Counted from the first letter of the stretch, positions 45,242-55,377 are shown. The stretch: DNA of 64,000 bases from DLKC01 sp002478885 (GCA_046329585.1 JAXLUI010000001.1:1364001-1428000); one strand, 5' to 3'. Numbers and translations are program-made. Notes: generated from the sequence alone by a model not told the origin.

Positions 45242-47863
45242 TTATGCGTTTTTATTTTGAGTGAACCAGTTTAATGTCGTATAAATATTTAAGAATTTAC
45301 TAAATCTTATTTTGTATGAAACATTGCGCCGCATCAATTTTATGAACGGTTTATAAAATTCCAACACCACAACCTTTTCGTGGTCGGTCAATTGCTGCGA
45401 ACTATATTTAAGTTTCTGGTACACCATGCTAAAGGACCCGAAATTTGTTCTGAACAATGCATCAATATTCCGCGCATAATCAGCAGGCCCGGTATTCGTT
45501 CTTACATAACCAATTTGATTCAGGTAATACATCACTGCCCGGTGGCTGCTGAAGGCTTTTGATTTAATATCACGGCTGTTTCTTGCCTTTGCATTGTAAT
45601 ACTGCCAAATAAGCCACGGCGTTAAAAAAACAATCAACGCAGTTGACGCGACTACAATCAAGGCGACCAACAATACCTTTATCCAGTCGATTGGTTGCTT
45701 TGCAGCTTCTTCCTGTGCTTTCTTTTGTTTGGCCTCAGCATCAGGATCGATGATTTTTACCTGGTCGACAGGAACGGGCGCCGGAAGTTTTTTCAATACA
45801 GACAGCATGCTGTCATCATCATTTGCCTTTATATCTTTCAACGCTTCTGCAAAAGATGCGGCCGTAACATGCATGCCCTTCTTTATTACACTTAACGGAA
45901 CCGAACCGGTATCTTTAGAAACTGTTGCAATGGAAACGTCCATTTCCAAATTTTCAATCTTCGTTGTTTCATAATCTTTATCGTGAAACAGCACTTTGCT
46001 CACATCGACTTTCATGCGTTTGGTAACTGTATCGATCGATGTAACAGTTCCATCCGCAACGAAGTAGGCATCCTGCATGTTCAGCGGCGGTGTTTCATCG
46101 GGCTGTGGAGCCTGTTGCGTGTTCACATCCGGAACGGTGGTATCAAAATCAATCCATCCATAGCCCGGGAAAAACACCTGCACCCATGCATGTGCCTGGT
46201 CTTCGTAGAACCAATACCAGCCGGGGTTTTTGGTACTCCGGTCAATGGTTAAAAAGCCGGCTGCCACTCTAGACGGAATACCCAATGCCCGCAACATAAA
46301 CAAAGTTGCTCCAGCGAAATATGCGCAGTAACCTTTCCTGTTATCAAACAGAAAATAGTTGAGCTTGCTCGCGCTTGGTAAGCCCGGAATACCGGGGTTA
46401 TCAGAATATTTAAACAGGGGCTGGCCAAACTCATCCTTACTTAAAAAGTAATCGCGTATCGCGATCATTTTATCGACCGGTGTTTTTGCATTGGCAGTTA
46501 TTTTTAAGGCAAGCTGCCTTAAACTGTCATAATCATCGTTAGATGGCATGAAAGTGTAGTAGTCTAGGAATCGCTTTTGAACGCTGCTGAAATTGGTAAT
46601 GGATCGCAATTCGTCGAACCGGCTTTCCTGGAATTGTTCCAGCGTCTTATTACCTGCCGGGTTATAAATAAAGTAAGCACTGTTCAGGTCGCTCACCCAC
46701 ATCTTTGCGCGGTATGCACTTTTGTACTGGTCTTTGTATTCGTTGGCAACGGGTATAGGCTGGCAAAAAAATGCAGTCGACGGTGCAATGTATTCATCAG
46801 GTGAAAGCAGCACTTTATACACTTCTGCCGTTACAACTTTCCTCTCTAAACTAGCGTGCGTGTTTTTGATAACACTGGAATCGGTCTTTGCAAAATACAA
46901 AGGGATCTTCGAAGGGTTTGGCCTGAACAGGTCGTTATCAGGCATCAGGCTGTCGATTTCAAATGCCTGTGTAAGCGTATCAAACTTTGTGTAGTAGTAC
47001 GCAGTAAAATAAAGCGGGTTAGGTGTTTGACCGTCGGAAAAATAGTTATCAAGCTTTGAAACGAACACCAGTCGTTTTCCTTTGTTAAGTGAACTTGTCA
47101 GCCTCGTTTGATCTTTATTGCTAACGCTTCCGTCTTTATTTTTTTTGGTCATGCTCTCGCCACCCTTGTCTTTGTTGTAATCGGGTTGCTGATTGGCCCA
47201 TTCCTTTTCAACCGCTTTAAAATCATTTTGAAACATGCTTAAAACCGCGAGTAGCAGAACAGCGACCACAATACCAAAACCCAGCATGCGCTTAGTAATA
47301 AACCAGCCGAAGCGTTGCTCATCATCGCTCATATTGCGAATAAGTTCGGCAGTAAAAATGATGTAAAATCCATAAGCCAGCACGGGTGCAAAAGCACTGA
47401 TAAGCGTTGCTGCCTTTATGTCTGTTGTTTTGCTTACAATAATTATCTCCACGCAAAGCAGCAATGCCGACCAAAAAACGGTGTAATAGCGAGATCGCGA
47501 AAATCCATAACCAGTAAGCCATCCAACAGAAAACAGGATGGCAAAAATCATAAACTTGACAGATACAAAGAATGCATCGAACTCCCCAACGGTTATGTTG
47601 GCAAGAATTTTATACCAGGCATAATAAACGAGCAGCAGAAAAACAGTTGTAGTAATAAACCTGAAGCGGTAGCTATAAAAAACAAGCGCGGTAACGAGGC
47701 CTGCCGCAAAATATGTTCCCTGCTTAAGCCAGTCGTTTTCCAGGATATTAAAAAAATTATTCGCGTTCCAGATAACATAATATGCCAGCACTGCTGTGGG
47801 CACGCCGAGCAATAATATTTGCGCTATTAATTTCTTCCAGTTATGAACTCTTCCTATCGCCAT
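45242..47863 (-). CDS. transglutaminase-like membrane protein (TgpA-like)
   Basis: An 873-residue protein with around six helices in the first 220 residues, then a large periplasmic part and one more helix near 735-760. The transglutaminase core shows GYCAYFAGATLFMLRALGIP with the catalytic Cys, DQAHAWVQVFFPGYGW with His, and DFDTT with Asp. The C-terminal cytoplasmic tail follows the last helix. Such proteins are linked with MoxR and DUF58 in the same cluster, as here. The substrate is unknown; peptide crosslinking or hydrolysis at the envelope is likely. Confidence 0.88.
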   Translation of the reverse strand: MAIGRVHNWKKLIAQILLLGVPTAVLAYYVIWNANNFFNILENDWLKQGTYFAAGLVTALVFYSYRFRFITTTVFLLLVYYAWYKILANITVGEFDAFFVSVKFMIFAILFSVGWLTGYGFSRSRYYTVFWSALLLCVEIIIVSKTTDIKAATLISAFAPVLAYGFYIIFTAELIRNMSDDEQRFGWFITKRMLGFGIVVAVLLLAVLSMFQNDFKAVEKEWANQQPDYNKDKGGESMTKKNKDGSVSNKDQTRLTSSLNKGKRLVFVSKLDNYFSDGQTPNPLYFTAYYYTKFDTLTQAFEIDSLMPDNDLFRPNPSKIPLYFAKTDSSVIKNTHASLERKVVTAEVYKVLLSPDEYIAPSTAFFCQPIPVANEYKDQYKSAYRAKMWVSDLNSAYFIYNPAGNKTLEQFQESRFDELRSITNFSSVQKRFLDYYTFMPSNDDYDSLRQLALKITANAKTPVDKMIAIRDYFLSKDEFGQPLFKYSDNPGIPGLPSASKLNYFLFDNRKGYCAYFAGATLFMLRALGIPSRVAAGFLTIDRSTKNPGWYWFYEDQAHAWVQVFFPGYGWIDFDTTVPDVNTQQAPQPDETPPLNMQDAYFVADGTVTSIDTVTKRMKVDVSKVLFHDKDYETTKIENLEMDVSIATVSKDTGSVPLSVIKKGMHVTAASFAEALKDIKANDDDSMLSVLKKLPAPVPVDQVKIIDPDAEAKQKKAQEEAAKQPIDWIKVLLVALIVVASTALIVFLTPWLIWQYYNAKARNSRDIKSKAFSSHRAVMYYLNQIGYVRTNTGPADYARNIDALFRTNFGSFSMVYQKLKYSSQQLTDHEKVVVLEFYKPFIKLMRRNVSYKIRFSKFLNIYTTLNWFTQNKNA

Positions 47864-47924
47864 ATGTTAAACTGCCTGCTTTTAATTTTTTATAAACCTG
47901 GCTGCCGCTTTTCAATTAAGCTTT

Positions 47925-48050
47925 TGTTGCGTCGCACTCTTGTACTTTCGCTCTATGGTCAACAATTGCTTGTGACCAGGGAAGCCTTTTGCTGATTCCC
48001 TTGCTCCTCAAAGCGAAGAACGTTGAAGTGAGTGACACAACCGGCGATGC
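47925..48050. repeat. inverted repeat pair inside the DUF58-transglutaminase gap
   Basis: The left arm (47925-47945, minus strand, form A) reads GTACAAGAGTGCGACGCAAC. The right arm (48021-48050, plus strand, form B) reads GTTGAAGTGAGTGACACAAC then CGGCGATGC, with GCCGG further out. Confidence 0.75.
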
Positions 48051-48084
48051 TACAAAGAACAAAAGCCGGTAACAAAAACCGTTC

Positions 48085-49464
48085 TTATATCACCACTGCT
48101 TTGCCGTGTTTTGCAAACAGTGCTTCCAGCTTTTTTTCATTCTGCAGAATCCTTGGCCGCTGCAGCGACAAACGCCAGCTGGTTTTGTAAACTTCCACAT
48201 CATTTTTTTCCTGCTGAATAAATAGCCATTGCAACAATCCCACCAGGTATGATTTCTGCAAGGAATGGCTGAGCCTGATAAAAATAAAAAGTACCGGGCC
48301 GGCCCGGCTGTTCAGCAGCTGTTCAACGGCTGCAGCATCGCTAAGCGACGACACAATCACAACCGCTGCATCTTTTGCATTTGCGAACGATTTGAGATCT
48401 CTATCGGCGTGCCAGTTACTTGTAGTGATGTTATACTGCACCGATTCTTTTTCTTCTGTAAAACTCTTTGATGGCAATGGTTGATCTGGCACATATTTTA
48501 CCGCGAAACCTTGTGTGCAAAGTTTACTGTAGATGGCCCATATCATCGACTTATAATAGTTAAGAAAAAATGTTTCTGCAACAGCATTGCCGGTTATGTC
48601 GAAAATGTTGAAGAACGAAACGTACATATAAGCGTGCGACGCATACGGGTCAAGCACTTCGGGAATGCGTACCACAAGTTCCTTATTCTTTGCGTATATC
48701 TTCCAAACGATGCGGCGTACATCGTCGTTGTTCTCGAAATTTTTGTAGTTAAGATATTCGCCCTCTACTCTTTTCAGTTCTTCGATACGCGTTTCCGTAT
48801 CTTCTGTTTTTTGCGGTGTTATTGAAAAATCCTGGACTTTAGGTGCAAATGGATGTGTATAAAAACGGTTATGCACAGGCAATGAGACGGTGAGCGAAAA
48901 AAACTGGAAAAGGTCTTCGAAATAAATGATCAGCTTTTCGACATGATATTCTCTTATCTGCGGAAGGTTCCACTGGTAAACACCCTCAAAGCTGGTAGGA
49001 ATAAGTCTTTGCTGTTTCTTCTCCGCAAGTACAAATTTGTCTGAATAATTTTCTCCATCATATTGTAGCCTCAGCTTGATAAATCCGAGTAATGGCTTAA
49101 GCACAGGTGCAACCGATATCTGGACCTGCTGAACAGGATTACCGGCTTTATTTTGTTGAGAAGATTTTGTTTCAATAAAAAAAACAAGGCTGTTCTTTCT
49201 TTTCTTCCAAAGAAAAACGAGCCACGCCACAAGTACCGAAATAAAGGCCACCGTAATAATAGCAACAAGAAACCACACACCTGTTTTAAGGAGTAGTTTG
49301 AAAATATCGGCAAAGGAACTGTCGGGTATCAACGCCTGTGAACCAAGCCAGCTGTTAGCAAACAAAACAGCAATGCCAAACAACAGGAAGTAGAATGTGA
49401 ACGGCACATAGAATACAGCAGGTTGAATTACGGCCCGGATATTTTTAAATAGTTTCCCCATCAT
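48085..49464 (-). CDS. DUF58-domain membrane protein
   Basis: A protein of about 459 residues. Two membrane helices lie near the start (about 14-35 and 55-80). The DUF58 core follows, with VEGEYLNYKNFENNDDVRRI and WKIYAKNKELVVR. The domain resembles VWA-like proteins and is typical of MoxR clusters. It stands first in the minus-strand run leading to the transglutaminase and MoxR genes. Start at ATG 49464; the frame is open further up to 49569 but the extra part is basic and would overlap the divergent methyltransferase start. Confidence 0.85.
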   Translation of the reverse strand: MMGKLFKNIRAVIQPAVFYVPFTFYFLLFGIAVLFANSWLGSQALIPDSSFADIFKLLLKTGVWFLVAIITVAFISVLVAWLVFLWKKRKNSLVFFIETKSSQQNKAGNPVQQVQISVAPVLKPLLGFIKLRLQYDGENYSDKFVLAEKKQQRLIPTSFEGVYQWNLPQIREYHVEKLIIYFEDLFQFFSLTVSLPVHNRFYTHPFAPKVQDFSITPQKTEDTETRIEELKRVEGEYLNYKNFENNDDVRRIVWKIYAKNKELVVRIPEVLDPYASHAYMYVSFFNIFDITGNAVAETFFLNYYKSMIWAIYSKLCTQGFAVKYVPDQPLPSKSFTEEKESVQYNITTSNWHADRDLKSFANAKDAAVVIVSSLSDAAAVEQLLNSRAGPVLFIFIRLSHSLQKSYLVGLLQWLFIQQEKNDVEVYKTSWRLSLQRPRILQNEKKLEALFAKHGKAVVI

Positions 49465-49562
49465 TACAGAAAGATAAAAATAAAGAAAGTTGATTCGTAT
49501 AAAAAAACAACTGCCCTTGGGACGGTATTTTTTAACTGAAACTTCGCTTTCTTTGCCGCAAC

Positions 49563-50465
49563 ATGACAAATGTTATTTCATACAGTAGCTGCCCTGTTTG
49601 CGGCAGCCGCAATATTCAACAGGCTTTGCGGGTAACAGACCACACGGTGAGCAGTGCGTTTTTTGATATTTATCATTGCCAGGATTGTACGGCAAGGTTT
49701 ACACAGGACGTTCCCGCTGAAGAAGAAATCGGTGCTTATTACCAATCTGCAGATTATGTTTCACATTCCGACACAAAGCGGGGCCTTATCAACAGGCTAT
49801 ACCATTTGGTGCGCAGTTACACTCTACGATCGAAGAAGAATTTAGTTGAAAAAGAAAACGGTTACAAAAAGGGCAGCCTGCTTGATGTGGGTGCAGGCAC
49901 AGGGGCTTTTGCTGCCGTTATGGAAATCGCTGGCTGGAAGGTGACCGGACTGGAGCCCGATGAAACCGCAAGGGCAAATGCACAACGGAATCACCAACTA
50001 ACGTTGTTGAAATTAACAAGTCTGTACAGTCTACAAAACAGTACATATGATACAATAACGTTATGGCACGTTCTGGAACATGTTCACCAGCTACATGAAT
50101 ACCTTGACAGATTCCACAACTTGCTAAAGCCGGGTGGTACATTAGTGATTGCTGTTCCCAATTACACTTCAGGAGATGCCACTCATTACCAGGAAAACTG
50201 GGCAGCATATGACGTGCCGAGGCATTTATACCACTTCTCCCCGCAATCGATGAAGGTAATGATGGAAAAGCATGGCTTTAAGGTTACTGCGTTCAAGCCA
50301 ATGTGGTTTGATAGTTTTTACGTGTCAATGCTGAGTGAAAAATATAAGACCGGGCATAACCGGCTGCTAAGCGCATTATGGACTGGTTGCACTTCGAATA
50401 TTGCTGCGATAACGAATGTAAAAAAATGCAGTTCGGTTATTTATGTGATGAAGAAGGCCAGGTAA
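49563..50465 (+). CDS. class I SAM-dependent methyltransferase with N-terminal zinc ribbon
   Basis: A 300-residue protein. Two cysteine pairs (CPVC at 10-13 and a CQDC near 39) form a zinc ribbon, then the methyltransferase domain shows LLDVGAGTGAFAAVM (SAM site), GLEPDE and LWHVLEHVH. PGGTLVIAVPNY is motif III. This fusion type is common among cell-surface saccharide or rhamnose-type methyltransferases; the acceptor is unknown. It ends 4 bases before the convergent glutamine cyclotransferase stop. The DUF58 gene is divergent, with about 98 bases between starts. Confidence 0.85.
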   Translation: MTNVISYSSCPVCGSRNIQQALRVTDHTVSSAFFDIYHCQDCTARFTQDVPAEEEIGAYYQSADYVSHSDTKRGLINRLYHLVRSYTLRSKKNLVEKENGYKKGSLLDVGAGTGAFAAVMEIAGWKVTGLEPDETARANAQRNHQLTLLKLTSLYSLQNSTYDTITLWHVLEHVHQLHEYLDRFHNLLKPGGTLVIAVPNYTSGDATHYQENWAAYDVPRHLYHFSPQSMKVMMEKHGFKVTAFKPMWFDSFYVSMLSEKYKTGHNRLLSALWTGCTSNIAAITNVKKCSSVIYVMKKAR

Positions 50466-50469
50466 AAAA

Positions 50470-51279
50470 CTACTGGTTCAATTTTAATTCAAACAATGCG
50501 GGCCAATATTTTCCGGTAACGTATAAAGTATTTTTGTCGGCGTTAAAGGCGATGCCATTAAGCACATCAAGTTTGGATGGGTCATATTTTACGCCATTAC
50601 TGTCCATGATACCAGTTAGGTCCAACTTTCCGGTAACTTTACCTGATTCGGGATCAATGCGAATGATTTCCTGTGTCAGATAATGATTTGCATAAACGAC
50701 ACCATTGACGTATTCAAGTTCGTTGATATTTCCTACCGGCCCGTAATTGTCGAAGACACTTACGGTTTTATTAATCTTAAAATTATCTGGATTAACAAAA
50801 TAAAGATTGCTCGACCCGGTGCTGATTATCAGCTCCTTGCCATTGTTGGTCATACCCCAGCCTTCAAAAGGCCATTCAAATTCCTGTAGTTTTTGCAATG
50901 TATTTAAGTCATAAACAAAGCCTTTGTGCTCTTGCCAGGTAAGCTCGTAAATCTTATTGTTAAGAATGGTTATCCCTTCGCCGAAAAAGTCCTTTACTAA
51001 TTTAACATCTTTAACTGTTTTGCCTGTTTCAATATCAGATTGAATCAGCCTGCTGGAACCTTTATTGCCGGTTCCCTCATAAAGTGTATTGTTGAACCAG
51101 ATCAAACCTTCAGTAAAAGACGTGGTATCGTGTGGATATATTTTAACTACTGTAAACGAAAGCATCGGCGGGGCGGGATTATTGGTATCATCTGCATTTC
51201 CGCTACCGTTTTTTGCTGGTTCGTTACAGGATACGGCAATAAATAATAAAAAAGGCAAAAGAAGAAGTACAATGCGCAT
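50470..51279 (-). CDS. glutaminyl-peptide cyclotransferase (glutamine cyclotransferase), lipoprotein
   Basis: A 269-residue lipoprotein, Cys18 in IAVSC. The five-bladed propeller family signature is seen in FTEGLIW, YEGTGNKG, GEGITILNNKIYELTWQ, EGWGMTNNGKELI, NINELEYVNGVVYAN and LNGIAFNADKNTLYVTGKYWP. It turns N-terminal glutamine of peptides into pyroglutamate, here on the periplasmic side of a membrane. Type IX and other exported proteins often start with pyroglutamate after signal cleavage before Gln in this phylum, so it could act on exported proteins (inference). Confidence 0.92.
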   Translation of the reverse strand: MRIVLLLLPFLLFIAVSCNEPAKNGSGNADDTNNPAPPMLSFTVVKIYPHDTTSFTEGLIWFNNTLYEGTGNKGSSRLIQSDIETGKTVKDVKLVKDFFGEGITILNNKIYELTWQEHKGFVYDLNTLQKLQEFEWPFEGWGMTNNGKELIISTGSSNLYFVNPDNFKINKTVSVFDNYGPVGNINELEYVNGVVYANHYLTQEIIRIDPESGKVTGKLDLTGIMDSNGVKYDPSKLDVLNGIAFNADKNTLYVTGKYWPALFELKLNQ

Positions 51280-51296
51280 ATTAATGGATAAGGCGG

Positions 51297-51304
51297 CAAA
51301 AATA
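51297..51304 (-). promoter_or_regulatory. TATTTTTG -7-like box upstream of the cyclotransferase gene
   Basis: On the minus strand TATTTTTG lies 17 bases before ATG 51279, a normal short-leader distance. No good -33 TTTG at 19 bases was found. Confidence 0.4.
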
Positions 51305-51449
51305 ACATGGAAAACATTAACAAAAAGAGAAGACTTTTTTCACTTGGTGACCGCTTAATAAATCGCAGAAATTTTAATTGCAAAAAAAGCTAATCAGTAA
51401 AAATCTTCTGTATCTTCCAATTTCATTGCTAACATCTTAAAAATCAATT

Positions 51450-52751
51450 ATGCGAAAATTTTATTTAACCTTGTTAACTGTTTTGCTTTTAACATCCGTC
51501 ACCTTTGGCCAGAGAAAAGTAAGTAATCAAATCGCGGTGAAACCTTCTCCGAGCCTTTCGCCCATTTTGAACCCACCCGGAACAGCCGGAGCCTGCGACA
51601 CTTTAAATTACCCAATACCAACTACCTGGACACTCACGTATTATGTAACCGGCACAAATGGCAAGGATGGCTTTGTAGCAGGTACCAATACTTACAAAGA
51701 CAAACAAAAAGGGAATTTCTTTGATGCATCCTCAACCACCTATAACTATTTAAGCGGTGCAGGATTCTATTTCGCAAAGGCCAACAGCAATAAATCTGCA
51801 GATCTTTCCAAGAATGTGATGATAAAAGTTTATGACGATAACGGCGGCGCACCAGGCAACCAGATAGGTACAACAGTAAACATCCCTCTCTCTCAGATCA
51901 AAACGGATGTAGGCAATAATGCACTTACGCAGGTTACATTTCCAAGCCCCATCGCGCTGCCTGCAAGTAAAAAATTCTATGTAACCATAGATGTCTCCAA
52001 TTTCTCCTGGACCTTATCTACAAAAGATTCCATCTCACTGGTTACAACAAAGGATGGTGACGTTGTTCCCGGCGAAGGTTGGGAACAATGGAGTGACGAT
52101 AGCTGGAACGACATGAACTCCGCATGGGGTGGCTTAAATGTCGCACTGATTATTCTGCCTTATCTCAATACCGATGCATCAGGTACTTGCTCTACACTTC
52201 CGGTGCACCTGTTGTCTTTCACATCACAGCGTAATAACAACGATATAAATCTAAATTGGACGATCGCTGATGAAATTGGCATGAAGGGTTATGAAGTACA
52301 ACGTTCATCAAACAATGGCGCTTATTCAACAGTCGCCTATGTTCCTGCTTTGAACAACAACAAAAACCAGGGCTATTCCGTAACCGATAAAAATGCATTT
52401 GCATCGTCTGCAACACTTCAATACCGCATTAAGCAAATCGATGGCGATGGCAGCTTTAAATATTCAAAAGTATTGCAGGTTAAATCAGGCTCAGCCATTA
52501 ACGATGTGGTATTTGCTAATCCGTTTAACGGCGCCCTTAAAGTACAACTGAACCTGGCAAACAGCCAAACCGTTTCTGCAAAGGTTTACGACCTGCAGGG
52601 CAGATTGGCTGCAATTGAAAAACCAGCTACTTACAGCGGCGCTTCCAATTCTATAGTGCTTAACTCAACAGCAAATCTCAAGAGTGGTACTTATATTCTT
52701 AAATTGAATGTAGGCACAGAAGAACGCACTTACAAAATTGTTAAACAATAA
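51450..52751 (+). CDS. secreted protein with T9SS type A sorting domain
   Basis: A 433-residue protein with a signal peptide (residues 1-20, SVTFGQ end). The first 230 residues are of unknown fold. A FnIII-like region begins LPVHLLSFTSQRNNNDINLNW. The last about 75 residues (VFANPFNGALKVQL... LKSGTYILKL) are a type IX sorting domain, so it should be surface-anchored or released. A strong terminator follows. No enzyme motif was recognised. Confidence 0.85.
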   Translation: MRKFYLTLLTVLLLTSVTFGQRKVSNQIAVKPSPSLSPILNPPGTAGACDTLNYPIPTTWTLTYYVTGTNGKDGFVAGTNTYKDKQKGNFFDASSTTYNYLSGAGFYFAKANSNKSADLSKNVMIKVYDDNGGAPGNQIGTTVNIPLSQIKTDVGNNALTQVTFPSPIALPASKKFYVTIDVSNFSWTLSTKDSISLVTTKDGDVVPGEGWEQWSDDSWNDMNSAWGGLNVALIILPYLNTDASGTCSTLPVHLLSFTSQRNNNDINLNWTIADEIGMKGYEVQRSSNNGAYSTVAYVPALNNNKNQGYSVTDKNAFASSATLQYRIKQIDGDGSFKYSKVLQVKSGSAINDVVFANPFNGALKVQLNLANSQTVSAKVYDLQGRLAAIEKPATYSGASNSIVLNSTANLKSGTYILKLNVGTEERTYKIVKQ

Positions 52752-52770
52752 AGCGGAAATTATTTAAAAA

Positions 52771-52795
52771 AAGCGGGGATTACCCCGCTTTTTTT
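52771..52795 (+). terminator. rho-independent terminator after the T9SS cargo gene
   Basis: AAGCGGGG and CCCCGCTT form a perfect 8-bp stem with a short loop, followed by a run of seven T. Confidence 0.9.
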
Positions 52796-52863
52796 ATGCC
52801 CTTTTTTAACGCCGTATTTTGTTTAACGGCATTATTTTTGGCCTGAGCACACAAATATTTACA

Positions 52864-53568
52864 ATGAACAAATACGGCTTCCTGCTAATCCTGCTTATAT
52901 CATTAACCATTATCGGCAATGCACAAACACGGGACCTGTTAAAAAACCTGGCAGGCAATAAAGACTCGCTCAGTAGCAATGATATTGCATCGGGATTAAA
53001 AGAGGCATTGAATAATGGCATTACCAAAGGAACAGGCAAATTGTCCGCTGTTGATGGTTTTTTTAAAGACGCCGCCATAAAAATTTTATTACCGCCAGAA
53101 GCTCAGAAAGTTGAAAAAACACTACGTGGCATAGGATTGGGTAAAGTTGTTGACGACGCCGTTCTCTCCATGAATCGCGCTGCTGAAGATGCAGCAAAAA
53201 GTGCGGCACCCATTTTTCTTGATGCGGTAAAACAAATGTCATTCAACGATGCGCTTGGCATTCTTCGTGGTGGCGACACTGCTGCAACCGGTTATCTTAA
53301 AACAAAAACCACGGCCTCTCTTACGCAGACTTTTAAGCCTGTGATTGATAAATCGCTCGAAAAAACCGATGCCACAAAATACTGGAACAAGGCCTTCAGC
53401 ACTTACAATAAATTTACTTACAATAAGATTAATCCCGACCTGAGTTCTTACGTTACGGACAAAGCCTTGTCTGGCATCTTCCACGAGATTGCTGAACAGG
53501 AAAAACTCATCCGCAAAGATCCATTGGCAAGAACAAGCGATATGCTTAAAAAGGTGTTCGCTAACTAG
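52864..53568 (+). CDS. DUF4197 domain exported protein
   Basis: A 234-residue protein. The signal peptide (MNKYGFLLILLISLTIIGNA) leads the DUF4197 domain, seen from the SNDIASGLKEALNNGI motif to KYWNKAFSTYNKF and the C-terminal EIAEQEKLIRKDPLARTSDM. The family is widespread in exported proteins with unknown function. ATG 52864 is chosen over an upstream codon because the signal peptide begins there. A TATTTTTG box lies at 52833-52840, 23 bases upstream. Confidence 0.85.
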   Translation: MNKYGFLLILLISLTIIGNAQTRDLLKNLAGNKDSLSSNDIASGLKEALNNGITKGTGKLSAVDGFFKDAAIKILLPPEAQKVEKTLRGIGLGKVVDDAVLSMNRAAEDAAKSAAPIFLDAVKQMSFNDALGILRGGDTAATGYLKTKTTASLTQTFKPVIDKSLEKTDATKYWNKAFSTYNKFTYNKINPDLSSYVTDKALSGIFHEIAEQEKLIRKDPLARTSDMLKKVFAN

Positions 53569-53598
53569 TTTTGTTTTTTTGCCGGCTGTATTGCATAT

Positions 53599-53740
53599 GG
53601 CATCGCCTGTTGTGTTATATCCGGAACTACTCACTTCAACGTTTCCGCATTACTAAGCATGAAAACACAAGCGTCATCGCGAACACCTGTTGACTGTTGA
53701 CTACGAATCGAAAGTACAAGAGTGCGACGCAAGTAAAGCC
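53599..53740. repeat. inverted repeat pair between convergent genes, left arm with a 12-bp insert
   Basis: The left arm (53599-53641, minus strand, form B) is split by about 12 extra bases inside the GTTGTGTCACTCACTTCAAC core. The right arm (53714-53740, form A) reads GTACAAGAGTGCGACGCAAG then TAAAGCC and is followed by GCCGGG. Confidence 0.65.
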
Positions 53741-53785
53741 CGATTGAAAAACAAAAGCCGGGTTCCTGAAAAATCTTCCGCAGGT

Positions 53786-54763
53786 TTAGTGATTTAAAGG
53801 ACGTTTTTTCACGAGGCCTCCTTTTATGTCCTTTACGTTGTTCATTACCACGAATGCATGTGGATCAATCTTTTCAAGTTCAGTTTTAAGCCGGCTTAAT
53901 TCAAGGCGTGTTATTACAGTGTAGATAATTTCGACAAGGGGCGCTTGTCCGCGTTTGCCATAGCCTTTGTGGCCTGTATAAACTGTTACGCCACGCCCAA
54001 GGTCGCTGGTGATCATTTGAACAATCTCATCGTAATGCGGGGAAATAATGGTAACACCAGTGTATTCTTCTATACCCTCAATAACAAAGTCGAGCGTTTT
54101 TGAAGCAGCGAGGTAAGTAACCATTGAATAAAGCGCCGTCTCGATCGACAACATATAGGCTGCAAAAGAAAAGATAATGATGTTGATGAGTATAATAATG
54201 TCGCCTATGGTTGTACTGAATTTGCGGCTGAGATAAATTGCCAGCACTTCTGTGCCGTCGATAACAGCTCCTCCTCTTACCGACAAACCGATTCCTGCGC
54301 CGAGGAAAAAACCGCCAAACACCGCGACGAGTAATTTGTCGTGCGTTATTTCGGGAAAATGGATGAAAGCTACACTCAGGGAAAGTCCGGTAATGGCTAA
54401 CGCGGTTTTCAGGGCGAATTGCTTTCCTACAACATTGAAACCAAGCAGCACAAATGGAATGTTTACGACGAGCAGGAACAGGTAGAGCGGCATTTTCGTC
54501 AACTCAGTAAGCAGCAAAGAAATACCGGTAGCGCCGCCATCAATAAAACTGTTGGGAAGAAGAAAGCCTTCAAGGCCAAATGCAGCTGCCAGTATTCCGG
54601 CACTGATGAGCACGGTATCTTTCAGCAACCGTTTAACAGTAATCATTAAAGCACGAAAACCTTTTGCGATCGCGAATTGGGAAAACTCTTGCTCGCTTGC
54701 ATTCTTGTCTTTCTTTTTGTTAAGAACAGTATTTATCACAACCTGTTTCCAGAGTGGGTTCAT
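53786..54763 (-). CDS. YitT-family membrane protein (DUF161/DUF2179)
   Basis: A 325-residue protein with about five to six helices in the first 210 residues. GLEGFLLPNSFIDGGATGISLLL and GIGLSVRGGAVIDGTEVLAI mark the YitT domain, and the C-terminal DUF2179 domain runs from EEYTGVTIISPHYDEI. The family has unknown function. The first about 45 residues form an N-terminal extension. It converges on the DUF4197 gene. Confidence 0.85.
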   Translation of the reverse strand: MNPLWKQVVINTVLNKKKDKNASEQEFSQFAIAKGFRALMITVKRLLKDTVLISAGILAAAFGLEGFLLPNSFIDGGATGISLLLTELTKMPLYLFLLVVNIPFVLLGFNVVGKQFALKTALAITGLSLSVAFIHFPEITHDKLLVAVFGGFFLGAGIGLSVRGGAVIDGTEVLAIYLSRKFSTTIGDIIILINIIIFSFAAYMLSIETALYSMVTYLAASKTLDFVIEGIEEYTGVTIISPHYDEIVQMITSDLGRGVTVYTGHKGYGKRGQAPLVEIIYTVITRLELSRLKTELEKIDPHAFVVMNNVKDIKGGLVKKRPLNH

Positions 54764-54909
54764 AGGCCAATAATTTTTTGAATGAAATACAAATTGGTGT
54801 TTGGAAGCAACAGATGCGCTGTTTGCCGGAAGATAAAAACAAATTGCCTATTAATTACTCCGATAGCAGAAATTTAAAGGAGAAATAGCATCTTTCGAAA
54901 GTGAGTAAC

Positions 54910-55377
54910 TTAAATAAGGGCGCACTGCATGCGGTAATTGCTCAGCGGAATCTCTTTGATATAAACAACCTGTTCGCCAAGAACAACAAAGCCATGCTTT
55001 TCAAAGAAAGGTCTGGCCGTAATGCTTGCTTCGGTTGTAAGGATTGTAAGGTTCAGTTTTTTTGCTGTTTCAAAAATTTGGCAGATCAGCAAAGTTGCAA
55101 TGCCCATGCGCTGAAAGTCTTTATGCACATACATCATATCGAGATAGCCATTATTTTCCAGAGAAGCGAAACCGGTAATCAACTCTTCATCATTAAAGGC
55201 TACATAAAAATTTTGTTCTTGTATTCTTCTTAAGAGGCTTTCAGTTCTGTCTGCGGTTGACGCCCATACATTGACTTGTATTTTACTATAATCCTTTGAG
55301 TTAACAGCAAGAATTGTATTGAAATAAAGCGCTTTTAATTGCTCCATATCAGCTATTACAGCCCGGCGCAGTTGCAT
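54910..55377 (-). CDS. GNAT-family N-acetyltransferase
   Basis: A 155-residue enzyme. The acetyl-CoA loop is seen in VHKDFQRMGIATLLI and the rest of the GNAT fold in NEEL..GFASLE..GYLDMMYV. PFFEKHGF is typical of the C-terminal part. The acceptor is unknown. It lies 31 bases downstream of rsmG, so co-transcription is likely. Confidence 0.88.
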   Translation of the reverse strand: MQLRRAVIADMEQLKALYFNTILAVNSKDYSKIQVNVWASTADRTESLLRRIQEQNFYVAFNDEELITGFASLENNGYLDMMYVHKDFQRMGIATLLICQIFETAKKLNLTILTTEASITARPFFEKHGFVVLGEQVVYIKEIPLSNYRMQCALI

